NCBI GenBank assembly: GCA_001295905.1
Contig: LJHT01000012.1
Coordinates: 62,001 to 126,000 of the forward strand
Direction: 5' to 3'
Length of the DNA: 64,000 nucleotides
Origin: a beta proteobacterium AAP51
GTDB taxonomy: Bacteria > Pseudomonadota > Gammaproteobacteria > Burkholderiales > Burkholderiaceae_C
Positions 16,033-25,282 of this stretch are shown one piece after another. The position numbers and the translations under genes were made by a program. Under the pieces are notes generated by a model. It made no database searches. It had not been told where the DNA came from and worked only from the letters and a program-made list of their open reading frames with translations. Within the stretch, counting starts at the first letter, position 1; each line of letters opens with the position of its first letter.

Positions 16033-16824
16033 ATGAAACTCTCTTCCCTCGTGCGCCGCCTGGGCGCCTTCCTGGCCGCGGGCGTGCTGTCGCTCAGCAG
16101 CCATGCCGCCGTCACCACGCAGCTGGGCTTCCTCGTCGACGCCTCGGGCAGCATCGGCACGACCAACTTCAACATCATGCGCGCCGGCTATGTGGCTGCG
16201 CTGAATGCGCTGCCCGTCGACGGCACCATCGAAGTGACGATGGTCAACTTTGCGAGCGTCAACACGACGGTCATCGCGCCCACGGTGCTCACGGCCGCCT
16301 CGCGCGCCACCATGATCACTGCCATCAACAACTTCACCTACGTCGGTGGTGGCACGGACACTGCCGCAGGCATCAATGCCATCTCGGCCGCGATGGTGGG
16401 CTCAAGCAACTACAGCGCCGGCCTGCGCAGCATCATCAACCTGGCCACCGATGGCGTGCCCAACAGCCAGGCTGCCGCCGAGGCTGCCGCGCTGGCCTCG
16501 CGCAACGCCGGTATCGACGCCCTGACGGCCGAAGCCATCGGCAGCTTCAACTCGGCGGGTCTGCTCCGCATGGTGTATTCGCCGCTGACCACGGCGGGCA
16601 CGGTGGGCGGTGGTGTGTTGCTGGCCAACGGCGCCACGCCTCCCAACCCCATGACCAGCCAGCCCTGGGTGCTGCCGGTGAACAGCTTCGACGACTTCCA
16701 GACCGCCATCGTCGCCAAGGTGCAGGCCATCACCCAGACCGTGCCCGAGCCCAGCGCCCTGGCCCTGGTCGGTCTGGCCCTGGTCGGCCTCGGCATGACC
16801 CGTCGCCGTACCATCGCGGCCTGA
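16033..16824 (+). CDS. Secreted VWA-domain protein with PEP-CTERM sorting signal
   Basis: The 263-residue protein has a Sec signal peptide (residues 1-26, ending SHAA), a von Willebrand A domain starting LGFLVDASGSIG (the DxSGS metal-site motif near residues 34-38; similar to DUF1194 proteins), and a C-terminal PEP-CTERM signal: VPEPSALALVGLALVGLG followed by a basic RRR tail. Such proteins are processed by an exosortase and exported to the surface with extracellular polysaccharide. The ATG follows CGGAG. A sigma-54 promoter lies upstream and a terminator downstream, so it is a single-gene unit. No exosortase gene is present in the window. Confidence 0.9.
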   Translation: MKLSSLVRRLGAFLAAGVLSLSSHAAVTTQLGFLVDASGSIGTTNFNIMRAGYVAALNALPVDGTIEVTMVNFASVNTTVIAPTVLTAASRATMITAINNFTYVGGGTDTAAGINAISAAMVGSSNYSAGLRSIINLATDGVPNSQAAAEAAALASRNAGIDALTAEAIGSFNSAGLLRMVYSPLTTAGTVGGGVLLANGATPPNPMTSQPWVLPVNSFDDFQTAIVAKVQAITQTVPEPSALALVGLALVGLGMTRRRTIAA

Positions 16825-16864
16825 GGTTCAGGTTCCCGGCGCGCGCCACGCGCACCGGGCTGCA

Positions 16865-16893
16865 AAGACCGGCCTCGGGCCGGTCTTTTTTCT
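16865..16893 (+). terminator. Intrinsic terminator of the PEP-CTERM gene
   Basis: A perfect 10 bp stem, AAGACCGGCC (16865-16874) and GGCCGGTCTT (16878-16887), with a 3-base loop is followed by a T-tract. Confidence 0.92.
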
Positions 16894-16909
16894 TGCCGAG
16901 GACACATCG

Positions 16910-17284
16910 ATGAACAAGCCCCGGGTTCACATGCCGCTGCTGCCGGCCAGGCTTCTGGCCCTGGCCGCTGTGGCACTGATGGCACACCACCCTGCCGCGC
17001 TGGCCGCGCCCGAAGCCGCCTGCACGGTGAAGAGCCGCAGCGAGCGCGTGGTGGTGATGGTCTGCCCCGCCAGCACCACACCTGCGGCCATGAAGGCTGC
17101 CGGGCAGGCCGCCTGCAAGGACAAGACCGGCGGCTGCAACGCCTGGATCTGGGACGACGCCTCCAAGGCCCCGATGAAGGCGCCGGCCGTCGACACCGAC
17201 ATGCCCAAGACCACCACCGGCGCCGCTCGCGCCGTCTGGCTGAACGACTCCCAGAGCCTGATGGAAGTGCGCAAGGCCCGCTGA
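16910..17284 (+). CDS. Small secreted protein of unknown function
   Basis: The 124-residue product has an N-terminal signal peptide (about residues 1-32, ending ALAA) and a mature part of about 90 residues with three cysteines (in EAACTV, MVCPAS and GQAACKD, plus GGCNAW further on), which could form disulfides in the periplasm. GAGGA lies ahead of the ATG. I do not recognise the family. It sits 17 bases after the terminator of the PEP-CTERM gene, so it needs its own promoter, or depends on read-through. Confidence 0.75.
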   Translation: MNKPRVHMPLLPARLLALAAVALMAHHPAALAAPEAACTVKSRSERVVVMVCPASTTPAAMKAAGQAACKDKTGGCNAWIWDDASKAPMKAPAVDTDMPKTTTGAARAVWLNDSQSLMEVRKAR

Positions 17285-17343
17285 GCAGCGCCGGGCCGGC
17301 ATCTGTCAGCGGGCGCGGCCAGGCTGCAGCCCGCTTCGCAGGC

Positions 17344-19464
17344 TCAGTCGGGAATGCTCAGCGTCGTGTTCGTCACGCTGATGCGGTCGCCCGCGGCTGG
17401 CGCGGCGGCGATGGGCGGCACGTTGGCCGCCGCCAGGGCATTGGCCGCACCCGGCGTGCCGCCGCGCGGCGTGGTGCGCACCACCTGGCTGGCGGGCAGC
17501 GGCGTGCCGTTCCTCAGGTGCTCCCACATCGCGTCCATGGCGCGGATGTAGTACAGGTGCAGGGGCACGAACCTCGTGTCGTAGCCGGGGAAGGGCAGGA
17601 AGCTGTCGAAGTGCTGCGCATTCGTCACCTCCACATAGCGCAGCCGGCTGGCCGCGCCCTCCACCTGCTGGTTGCGCAGCACATAGGGGCGTGAGCTGAA
17701 GTTCACCGGAATCAGGGTATCGCTGCGGCCATGCACGATGAGCGCGGGCTTGCCGCGCAGGTTGGCACTGCGCAGCACTTCGGCCACGCCGGCCTGCACG
17801 CGTGCGGCGTTGGCGCCGGTGCCCGTCCACAGCTGGCGCAGGCAGGCCGCACCGTCGTAGGCGAAGTCGGCCGTGCTGGTGGAAGGCGAGGTGGCCGCCG
17901 CGTGGTTGCGGGCGCCGCCCACGCTGTCGTTCCAAACCACCTGGATGGGCGCGCTGGGCGGCACGCCGTTGCCGAGGCTGAAGATGCCGTTCAGGCCGCC
18001 CGGCGCGATGGCCGTGGGCGCGGCCGTGCCGTCCACCGCGGCGAAGCTGAAGCCGCAGACGTTGTCGCTGACGCGGAAGCGGCCATAGGTGTTGGCGTAG
18101 GTCACGGCGATGGCGGTGCTGGCAAACAGCCAGTGGCTGGCGTGCAGCACGTTGGCATCGGGCTCCCAGCCATAGGCCAGCAGGCGCGCCAGCGCGTCGT
18201 CGGCGCGCGCCTGCGTGGTGGCCCCGCTCACCAGGCCGGCGCCGGCCAGGGCGGCACAGCGGTTGCCTGCCGCGAAGGCCGTGCCGCCGGTGTAACCGAA
18301 GGGCGAGCCCGCCGCCGCCGTGGCCAGCGCCGCGCAGGGCTGCAGCAGGTTGGCATAGCTGAAATAGTCGAACAGCGGCCGGCTGCCGGCGCTGTAGGCC
18401 GGCAGGCTGCCGCGCTGGATGGTGCCGGCCACCGCGCCCAGCTGCACATTGGGTTCGCTCACGGCCACGCCGTCGATGAGCCCGACGCTGTCCTGCTCGG
18501 CTGCGGCCAGTGCGGCACCGGCGCCATTGCTCACGCTGCTGGCCAGCACCAGCGTGTTGGCCGGCGTCACCACCTTCGTGCGGCGCCCGTCGGGCAGCGT
18601 GGCGCCAAAGCGCTCGTTCAGCACCCAGAAGGCGAATTCCACCGCCTGCAACGTGTGCGCGCCCCAGTCCTTCTCGGGGTTCTGCTCGCTGTGGGCGTGC
18701 TTCACGGCCACGCGGTGGGGCGTGGCGGTGATGAAGGCGTTGCGCTCGGCCTCGCTCAGGCGGGCGCGGAAGTTGGCGCTGCCGCCAGCGGCAACCGCAG
18801 CGCTGCGCCGGCCGTCGATGAGGTTCACGGTGTCGGCCTGCAGGTCGTGCACGCCACTGCCGGTGCCCTTGTCGGTGTAGGCCACGGCGCAGCCGCGCTT
18901 CAGGCCCCATTCGCCGGCGCTGCCGATGGCGCCGTAGACCCCGCGTGAACCCGAAGACGTGGCGGTCACGATGCAGGGCGCCGCGGCGCTGAAGCTGGCC
19001 GGCACCTGCACCATCATCGTGACGTTCTGGCGGCCGCTGCCGTCGTCCGCGTAGGCGATGGTCTCGGTGCCGGCGACCTTGCCGTCACCCGTGCCGGCCA
19101 CGCCGTCGACGCCGACGTTGGGCCCGTACAGCGTGCCGTAGCCGCCGCCGGCCGTGGTGTCGACGATGGCGCGGTAGTTGGTGTGGATGGCCAGCCGGCG
19201 CAGCTCGGCCGCCGTGGGCGTGGCCGAGAGCGCCGGGCCCACCGCCGCAGCCAGCCCGGCGCGGCCCAGGCCGGCGGTGAGCAGGTCGTCGCCGCTGCCG
19301 TCGTAGCTCAGCGTCACGGGCGTGCCCGCCACGAAGGCCGGGCGCGTGTTCACCTCGTAGTCGCCGCTGCCCAGCGTGGTCTTGTCGCTGCCGCCGCAGC
19401 CTGCAGCCAGGCTCAGCAGCATCAGGGCGCTGGCCGCGGCCAGGGGTGTTGGGGGGTTCTTCAT
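17344..19464 (-). CDS. D-(-)-3-hydroxybutyrate oligomer hydrolase, predicted lipoprotein
   Basis: This 706-residue enzyme hydrolyses 3-hydroxybutyrate dimers and oligomers released from polyhydroxybutyrate. Family features are GSRGVYGAIGSAGEWGLKRG near residue 165, the serine box SVSNGAGAAL, an Asp in VHGRSDTLIPVN, and a His in NAQHFDSF near the C-terminus. The N-terminus has a lipobox (LSLAAGC, Cys about residue 22), so it is probably anchored to a membrane, unusual next to the soluble forms best known from Ralstonia. GAGGAGA precedes the ATG at 19464. A thiolase, AceK and ActP in this window fit active PHB/acetate metabolism. Confidence 0.88.
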   Translation of the reverse strand: MKNPPTPLAAASALMLLSLAAGCGGSDKTTLGSGDYEVNTRPAFVAGTPVTLSYDGSGDDLLTAGLGRAGLAAAVGPALSATPTAAELRRLAIHTNYRAIVDTTAGGGYGTLYGPNVGVDGVAGTGDGKVAGTETIAYADDGSGRQNVTMMVQVPASFSAAAPCIVTATSSGSRGVYGAIGSAGEWGLKRGCAVAYTDKGTGSGVHDLQADTVNLIDGRRSAAVAAGGSANFRARLSEAERNAFITATPHRVAVKHAHSEQNPEKDWGAHTLQAVEFAFWVLNERFGATLPDGRRTKVVTPANTLVLASSVSNGAGAALAAAEQDSVGLIDGVAVSEPNVQLGAVAGTIQRGSLPAYSAGSRPLFDYFSYANLLQPCAALATAAAGSPFGYTGGTAFAAGNRCAALAGAGLVSGATTQARADDALARLLAYGWEPDANVLHASHWLFASTAIAVTYANTYGRFRVSDNVCGFSFAAVDGTAAPTAIAPGGLNGIFSLGNGVPPSAPIQVVWNDSVGGARNHAAATSPSTSTADFAYDGAACLRQLWTGTGANAARVQAGVAEVLRSANLRGKPALIVHGRSDTLIPVNFSSRPYVLRNQQVEGAASRLRYVEVTNAQHFDSFLPFPGYDTRFVPLHLYYIRAMDAMWEHLRNGTPLPASQVVRTTPRGGTPGAANALAAANVPPIAAAPAAGDRISVTNTTLSIPD

Positions 19465-19652
19465 GGGTCTGTCTCCTCGGTGTTGCTTCTTGTGGGCCGC
19501 CGTTGCGCGCGGGGGGCACTGACGATGCCGCGCTTTGCCCCAGACAGCAAGGCCGCTGCAGGCCGGCGCGGAAGGCCCGGGTTTACCCAGGCCCGCGAGC
19601 ATCACCCCTGGCCGGCCGCGGTGGCGGGCGCGCTCCGCTAAAGTGCCGCGCG

Positions 19653-22325
19653 ATGTCCCCCCACCCGACCCTGCTGTTCACCGACATCGAAGGCAGCACC
19701 GCCGTCAATGCGCGCCTGGGCGACGCCGCCATGGCGGCCTTGTGGGCGCTGCACGACCGCGGCTCGCGCGACCTGCTGCAAGCCTGGCGCGGCCGCGAAG
19801 TCGACCGCAGCGACGGCCTGGTGGCCCTCTTCGAGACCCCGCAGGACGCCGCCGGCTTCGCCGCCGCCTACCACCGCCTGCTGGCCACCCTGCCCGAGCC
19901 GCTGCTGGCGCGCGCCGGCCTGCATACCGGCCCGCTGGACGTGCGCCACAACCCGCCGGAAGACGTGGCCCTGGGCGCCAAGCCGGTGGAGGCCTTCGGC
20001 ATCGGCAAGGCCATTGGCGCACGGCTGATGGCGCTGGCGCGCGGCGGGCAGACGCTGCTCAGCGCCGAAGCCGCCGCCCAGTTGCAGGCCAGTGGGTGGC
20101 GCTGCCTGCGCCACGGCCACTGGCGCATGAAGGGCCTGCCCGAACCCGTGGAAGTGCACGAGGTGGGCGACGACACCTCGCCGTGGATGCCGCCGCCCGA
20201 CGCCGAGAAGTCGCAGCGCGTGGTGTGGCACCGCGGCCAGTGGATGGGCGGCGACCAGGTGCCGCACAACCTGCCGGCCGAACGCGACCTCTTCGTGGGC
20301 CGCCGCACCGACCTGCTGGCGCTGGCCGGCCTGCTGGACGGGCCGGCGCGGCTGGTCACGCTGCACGGCACCGGCGGCATGGGAAAGACGCGGCTGTCGC
20401 TGCGGCACGCCTGGGCCTGGCGCGGCAGCTTCCCTGGCGGCGTGTGGTTCTGCGAACTGGCGCAGGCGCGCGGCCTCGACAGCCTGCTGCAGGCCGTGGG
20501 CGTGGCGCTGGGCGTGCCGCTGGGCGCCGACCCCGTGGCGCAGCTGGGCCGCGCCATCGCCGGGCGCGAGCGCTGCCTCGTCATCCTCGACAACTTCGAG
20601 CAGCTCACGCGGCATGCCGACGAGACCGTCGGCCGCTGGCTCGATCTGGCGCCGCAGGCGCACTTCGTCGTCACCTCGCGCGAAGTGCTGGGCCTGCGCG
20701 GCGAACACACGCTGGCGCTCGACGCTCTGAGCCCGGCCGAAGGCGCCGAACTCTTCCACGAACGCGCGCGGGCCGCACTGGCCAGCTACCAGCGCAACGC
20801 CGAGACCGACCGCGCCGTGGCCGAACTGGTGCAACTGCTGGACGGCCTGCCGCTGGCCATCGAGCTGGCCGCGCCCCGCGTGCGCGTGATGGCCCCGGCC
20901 CAGCTGGTGGCCCGCATGGGCGACCGCTTCCGCCTGCTGGCGGTGCAGGGCGGCCAGAACGCCGGCCCCGGCCGCAACGACCGCCAGGCCACGCTGCAGA
21001 ACGCGCTGCAGTGGTCGTGGGAGCTGATGTCCGAGGCCGAGCGCAAGACGCTGGCCCAGCTGGCCGTCTTTGCGGGCAGTTTCGACTACCCGGCCGCCGA
21101 GGCCGTGGTCAGCCTGGAAGGCCTGCCCGCCGACACCGAAGCGCCCTGGCTCGTCGACCTGCTGCAGTCCCTGGGCGATAAGTCACTGCTGCGGCGCCTG
21201 CCACATTCGCGCTTCGGTCTGCTGCGCGCGGTGCAGGCATTCGCGCTGGCGCACCTGCCGGCCGACGAACTGGCGGCTGCACGCGCCCGCCATGGCCGCT
21301 ACTACGCGGGCCTGGACGAACGGGCGGCCTGCGCGCACGGCGGTATGGATCTCGACAACCTCACGCAGGCCTGCCGCCACGGCGCAGCCTGCGGGAACCC
21401 GGCAGCTGCCACGGCCTGCCTGAGGCTGGCTTGGGCCGCGACCTGCCTCACCGGCCCCATGCGTGCGGCCCTGACGCTGGCCGAAGAGGTACGGCAGGCC
21501 ATGAAGCTGGGGCCCCTGGAAGCCGCCGCCGTGGGCTGGGTGGAGGGCAGTGCGCTGGTGGGCACGGGCCGCGCTGCCGAAGGCCGCGCGGTGCTCCTGG
21601 CAGCACTGGGCCTGCACCCTTCTCCTGAAGACGACCCCATCGGCGGCAGGCTCAACGCTGCGGTGGGCGACCTGCTCGCCTTGAGCGGCGACACCACGGG
21701 CGCCACGCACCATCTGCAAGCCGCCTTGCAGACGGGCCTGCTGCTGAACGACAGCGGCCTGCAATGCCTGGCCTTGAACGCGCTGGGCGCGCTGGCCCAC
21801 GGCAATGGACAGCACGCACAGGCGCAGGTGCATTTCACCGACGCGCTGCGCCGCGCCAGCGAAGCCGGCGACCACCGCTGGCAGGGGGGCCTGCTCGGCA
21901 ATCTGGGGGCGCTGCATTACACCCTGGGGCAGCTGGCCGAGGCCAGCGCGGCCTACGAACAGGCGCTGCAGCTGGCGCAGGACACCGGCGACCGCCGCTG
22001 GGAAGCCAATGCCCGCTGCAACCTGGGCCTGGTGTACCTGGGCCAGAAGAAGACCGGCCCTGCCGAGCAGGCCTTGCGTGAATCACTGGAGCTGTCTCGC
22101 CACATCGGCCATGCCCGGTTGGTGCCGCCGGCCCTGTGCAACCTGGGCCATGTGCTGGCCGCTGCGGGCAAGGTGCATGAAGCGCGCAGCGTCTTGCTGG
22201 AAGCACAGGCCTTGGCCAGCGCCACGCCCGACCCCAGCCTGGTGGCAGAGTGCCAGACGGCCCTGGACGCTCTGCCCCCCGAGACCGAAGTCCAGACAGG
22301 CCCTGTGCAACTCAATCGCGATTGA
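19653..22325 (+). CDS. Cyclase-homology / NB-ARC / TPR regulatory protein
   Basis: The 890-residue protein starts with a class III nucleotide cyclase homology domain (FTDIEGST at residues 8-15; about residues 1-170). An NTPase of the NB-ARC/STAND type follows, with P-loop HGTGGMGKTRLS near residue 240, VILDNFEQ Walker B near 310 and GLPLAIELA near 400. The C-terminal third has TPR-like repeats (for example ALGALAHGNGQHAQAQVHF). This domain order is typical of large signal-responsive STAND proteins. In the cyclase domain the usual K-x-x-GDG segment reads VDRSDG and the usual N-R-A-A-R reads KAIGAR, so the substrate Lys and transition-state Asn are missing and catalysis is doubtful. A TAAAGT box eight bases before the ATG and no Shine-Dalgarno suggest a leaderless mRNA. 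Confidence 0.85.
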   Translation: MSPHPTLLFTDIEGSTAVNARLGDAAMAALWALHDRGSRDLLQAWRGREVDRSDGLVALFETPQDAAGFAAAYHRLLATLPEPLLARAGLHTGPLDVRHNPPEDVALGAKPVEAFGIGKAIGARLMALARGGQTLLSAEAAAQLQASGWRCLRHGHWRMKGLPEPVEVHEVGDDTSPWMPPPDAEKSQRVVWHRGQWMGGDQVPHNLPAERDLFVGRRTDLLALAGLLDGPARLVTLHGTGGMGKTRLSLRHAWAWRGSFPGGVWFCELAQARGLDSLLQAVGVALGVPLGADPVAQLGRAIAGRERCLVILDNFEQLTRHADETVGRWLDLAPQAHFVVTSREVLGLRGEHTLALDALSPAEGAELFHERARAALASYQRNAETDRAVAELVQLLDGLPLAIELAAPRVRVMAPAQLVARMGDRFRLLAVQGGQNAGPGRNDRQATLQNALQWSWELMSEAERKTLAQLAVFAGSFDYPAAEAVVSLEGLPADTEAPWLVDLLQSLGDKSLLRRLPHSRFGLLRAVQAFALAHLPADELAAARARHGRYYAGLDERAACAHGGMDLDNLTQACRHGAACGNPAAATACLRLAWAATCLTGPMRAALTLAEEVRQAMKLGPLEAAAVGWVEGSALVGTGRAAEGRAVLLAALGLHPSPEDDPIGGRLNAAVGDLLALSGDTTGATHHLQAALQTGLLLNDSGLQCLALNALGALAHGNGQHAQAQVHFTDALRRASEAGDHRWQGGLLGNLGALHYTLGQLAEASAAYEQALQLAQDTGDRRWEANARCNLGLVYLGQKKTGPAEQALRESLELSRHIGHARLVPPALCNLGHVLAAAGKVHEARSVLLEAQALASATPDPSLVAECQTALDALPPETEVQTGPVQLNRD

Positions 22326-22950
22326 TGACGATCGGGTCCCAGGTGTCGCAAGACGTCCAGTCGCGCGCGCCGATGGCGCGGTACTCCAGGAAGATGTCGT
22401 AGGCCGAGATGCGCGGCGGCCACATGCGAACGTTGGCATTGCGGTTGAACTGCACCAGCGTGCGGTCGGTGCCCGGGGGCACGGGCACCCAGATGTCCGC
22501 CATGGGGTTGGTGGGGGTCGACGCCGGCGCATAGACCAGGTCGTCGGTCAGGTCCACGCCAAAAGGCCCCTGCCCGTTGGGCAAGGCGTGACGGAAGCGC
22601 ACCTCGAAGGTGGAACCCGTCGGGGGCGCGGCCTTCCACTGCAACTGCGTCAGCGACTTGGGCAGCGAGACCGCGTTGGCCAGGTTCACCGTGCACTGGC
22701 TGCCGATGCCCGATGCAGGCGGAATGACCTCCAGCGGGATGGTGCAGGTGGTCTGAATGCCGTTCATCACGGGGCAGTCGACCACGGTGTAGGTTTCCCC
22801 GGGGCGCATGCCGCCCAGCTTCGGGTTGCCGGGCGGCGGTGCCGCGCCGGGCGCGCTGGGGGCCTGCTGGCAGGCGGCCAGCGCCAGGGCCAGGCCCAGG
22901 GTCAGGGCGCTGAAGAGCGAACGAGACGAAGGCAGACGGGTCGTGTGCAT
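22312..22950 (-). CDS. Predicted lipoprotein, unknown function
   Basis: The 212-residue product has a lipoprotein signal (ALALAACQQ, lipid-anchored Cys near residue 27), a Pro/Ala/Gly linker and a mature domain that looks like all-beta structure with four cysteines (DCPVMNG, TTCTIP, SQCTVN, TSCDTW). The family is not recognised. It is convergent with the cyclase/STAND gene and their coding ends overlap by 14 bases without a terminator. The region upstream of it is shared with the divergent GntR regulator. Confidence 0.75.
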   Translation of the reverse strand: MHTTRLPSSRSLFSALTLGLALALAACQQAPSAPGAAPPPGNPKLGGMRPGETYTVVDCPVMNGIQTTCTIPLEVIPPASGIGSQCTVNLANAVSLPKSLTQLQWKAAPPTGSTFEVRFRHALPNGQGPFGVDLTDDLVYAPASTPTNPMADIWVPVPPGTDRTLVQFNRNANVRMWPPRISAYDIFLEYRAIGARDWTSCDTWDPIVINRD

Positions 22951-23078
22951 GGCGGTCTGGGCTCCTGGTGGTGGCGGAATCAGCCGCGCATTCTGCGTCC
23001 CGCTCGGCCGGCGCGGCCCCGGCGCATGGCCCGTTTTGGGGAAGCTCCGCTTGGCCCGCGGCTGGGGTATGCCCGCGC

Positions 23079-23107
23079 TTGTGATGCCGTAATTACAGCC
23101 TTATGCT
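23079..23107 (+). promoter_or_regulatory. Promoter and possible self-operator of the malonate operon
   Basis: TTGTGA (23079-23084) and TATGCT (23102-23107) are separated by exactly 17 bases, and the -10 ends seven bases before the ATG at 23115, predicting a leaderless start. The perfect 8 bp palindrome GTAATTAC (23089-23096) sits in the spacer, where a bound GntR-type repressor would block RNA polymerase. Operator function is inferred from position. Confidence 0.6.
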
Positions 23108-23114
23108 GATCCGC

Positions 23115-23846
23115 ATGGTGCAACCCATCCCCTTGCCGTTGCTGGCAGCCGTGCCCGCAGCCCCGCCCTTGCGCGGCACCTCGCTGCACGACGGCGTGGC
23201 CGCCCGGCTGCGCACGCTGGTGTTCGACGGCGAACTCGCCCCTGGCGCCTACATCGACGAAAAGGCCCTGGCTGCCGCCTGGCAAGTGAGCCGCACCCCG
23301 CTGCGCGAAGCGCTGAAGGTGCTGGCCGCCGAAGGCCTGGTGGAACTGGTGCCGCACCGCGGCTGCCGCGTCATCGAGCTCACCGAGGCCGATGCCGACG
23401 CGCTGTTCCCGGTGATGGCGCTGCTGGAAGGCCGCTGCGCCTTCGAGGCCGCCAGCAAGGCCGACGAGCAGGCCCTGCGCACCCTGCAACACCTGCACGA
23501 CGACCTGGAACGCCACGCCGCCGTGCAAGACCTCGCCGGCTACTACCAGGCCAACCACGCCTTCCACAGCTTCGTGCAGGCCCTGGCCAGCAACCGCTGG
23601 CTCGACCGCGTCACCAGCGACCTGCGCCGCTTCATGCGCCTGATGCGCGGGCGCCAGCTGGCCCTGCCCGGGCGCATCGAGGCCTCGATCAACGAACACC
23701 GTGTGCTGATGGACGCCTTCCTGCAGCACGACGCCGCGCGTGCCGAACGCGCCATGCACGACCACCTGATGGCGCAGCTGGTGGCGCTGAAGAAGCTGCG
23801 GCGGCTGGCGCCGGCCACGCCGTTGCCGGCGGGCTCCGCAGCCTGA
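23115..23846 (+). CDS. GntR family (FadR-type) regulator of malonate genes
   Basis: The 243-residue regulator has an N-terminal winged helix (about residues 20-85, with VSRTPLREALKVLAAEGLVE as the recognition part) and a C-terminal all-helical FCD ligand domain containing the metal/ligand residues NHAFHSF and NEHRVLMDAF. It is the first gene of a cluster with malonyl-CoA decarboxylase, a Bug receptor and malonyl-CoA synthetase, which matches MatR of the rhizobial mat operon. The ligand may be malonate or malonyl-CoA. The ATG at 23115 fits the promoter spacing better than the in-frame ATG at 23103, which lies inside the -10 box. Confidence 0.85.
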   Translation: MVQPIPLPLLAAVPAAPPLRGTSLHDGVAARLRTLVFDGELAPGAYIDEKALAAAWQVSRTPLREALKVLAAEGLVELVPHRGCRVIELTEADADALFPVMALLEGRCAFEAASKADEQALRTLQHLHDDLERHAAVQDLAGYYQANHAFHSFVQALASNRWLDRVTSDLRRFMRLMRGRQLALPGRIEASINEHRVLMDAFLQHDAARAERAMHDHLMAQLVALKKLRRLAPATPLPAGSAA

Positions 23847-23878
23847 CCCCCCTGCCCACCCACCCTCGGGAACGCGCC

Positions 23879-25186
23879 ATGCTCGACGACATCCGCCACG
23901 CCGCCGCACGCCAACGCAAGGCGCGCACGCTGCGCCGCATGAAGCTGGCCTGCAAGCGCCTGCTGGGCGAAAAGGGGGAGCTGGGCGGCATGGCGCTGGC
24001 GGTGGAACTCATCGACCGCCTGGAAACGCTGGAAGACGAAGACCTGGGCGAGTTCTTCGACTACCTGGCCCATGAGCTCAGCCCCGACCCCCAGGCCGTG
24101 CTGCAGGCGGCGCAAGCCTATGCCGCCAAGCCGGGCGTGGACACGCTGCAGCTGCTGACCCAGGTGGCCGAGCCGCCGCGCCAGGAACTCTTCCGCCGCC
24201 TGAACCGCATGCCCGGCGGCACCTCGGCCGTGCTGCGCCTGCGCCGCGCGCTCATGCGCATGCTGCGCGAGCGGCCCGACCTGGCCGTCATCGAAGCCGA
24301 CCTTTTGCACCTGCTGACGAGCTGGTTCAACCCCGGCTTCCTGCGCATGAAGCGCGTGGACTGGAACTCGCCCGCGCAGCTGCTGGAAAAGATCATCCTG
24401 CACGAGGCCGTGCATGCCATCGACGGCTGGGACGACCTGCGGCGCCGCCTGCAGCCCGACCGCCGCTGCTTCGCCTTCTTCCACCCGCAGCTGCCCGACG
24501 AGCCGCTGATCTTCGTGGAGGTGGCCCTGCTGCCCGAGATGCCGGGCTCGATAGCGCCGCTGATCGACAAGGCCAGCACGCCGCTGCCGCCCGACCGCTT
24601 CCGCGTGGCCGCCTTCTACAGCATCAGCAACTGCGAACCGGGGCTGCGCGGCGTGAGCCTGGGCAACTTCCTCATCAAGACCGTGGCCACGAAGCTGCAG
24701 CGCGAACTGCCGCGCCTGCGCACCTTCTGCACCTTGTCGCCCATACCGGGCTTCGCGGCCTGGCTGCTGGCCGAGCCCGAGTTCAGCCAGCTGCCCGGCC
24801 TGAAGAAGAGTGCCGTGGCCGAACTGGATGCCGCCCGCAAGCTGCTGATGACGCTGTGCAAGGGCGACCTGGCACGGCTGCAAGGCGCTGCCGCGCACGA
24901 GCAGATGGGCCCCGAGCACGACGCTGCGCTGCAGCTGCTGTGCGGCGCCTACCTGACCTGCCTGTCGCCGCTGCCCGGCGGCGACGCGGTGGCGCGTTTC
25001 CACCTCGACAACGGCGCACGGCTGGAACGCCTGAACCCGCGCGGCAATGTCTCGGCCAAGGGCCTGCGCCAGAGTTTCGGCATGATGGTGAACTACCTCT
25101 ACGACCTGAACAAGGTTGAAGCCAGCCACGCCAAGTTCCGCCAGGGGGAGGTGGCCCGTTCGCGGGCCATCACCACGCCCGGCTGA
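23879..25186 (+). CDS. matA: Malonyl-CoA decarboxylase
   Basis: This enzyme converts malonyl-CoA to acetyl-CoA and CO2. The 435-residue protein has the helical N-terminal oligomerisation region (residues 1-130) and a GNAT-like catalytic domain. Conserved segments are LLHLLTSWFNPGFL, KIILHEAVHAI with the catalytic-region His, ALLPEMPGSIAPLI, FYSISNCEPGLRGVSLGNFL with the active-site Ser/Asn, and LSPIPGF. It starts 32 bases after the regulator and is followed by the receptor and synthetase genes. Together with MatB this gives growth on malonate. Confidence 0.93.
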   Translation: MLDDIRHAAARQRKARTLRRMKLACKRLLGEKGELGGMALAVELIDRLETLEDEDLGEFFDYLAHELSPDPQAVLQAAQAYAAKPGVDTLQLLTQVAEPPRQELFRRLNRMPGGTSAVLRLRRALMRMLRERPDLAVIEADLLHLLTSWFNPGFLRMKRVDWNSPAQLLEKIILHEAVHAIDGWDDLRRRLQPDRRCFAFFHPQLPDEPLIFVEVALLPEMPGSIAPLIDKASTPLPPDRFRVAAFYSISNCEPGLRGVSLGNFLIKTVATKLQRELPRLRTFCTLSPIPGFAAWLLAEPEFSQLPGLKKSAVAELDAARKLLMTLCKGDLARLQGAAAHEQMGPEHDAALQLLCGAYLTCLSPLPGGDAVARFHLDNGARLERLNPRGNVSAKGLRQSFGMMVNYLYDLNKVEASHAKFRQGEVARSRAITTPG

Positions 25187-25282
25187 CCACGCACCAAGAC
25201 CCTTCCCTCGGAGGCCTGAACCCAGCGCGGCGACGATCGCGCAGCCTCACTTTCCATCCCACGAACCCGGAGACAAACACCG

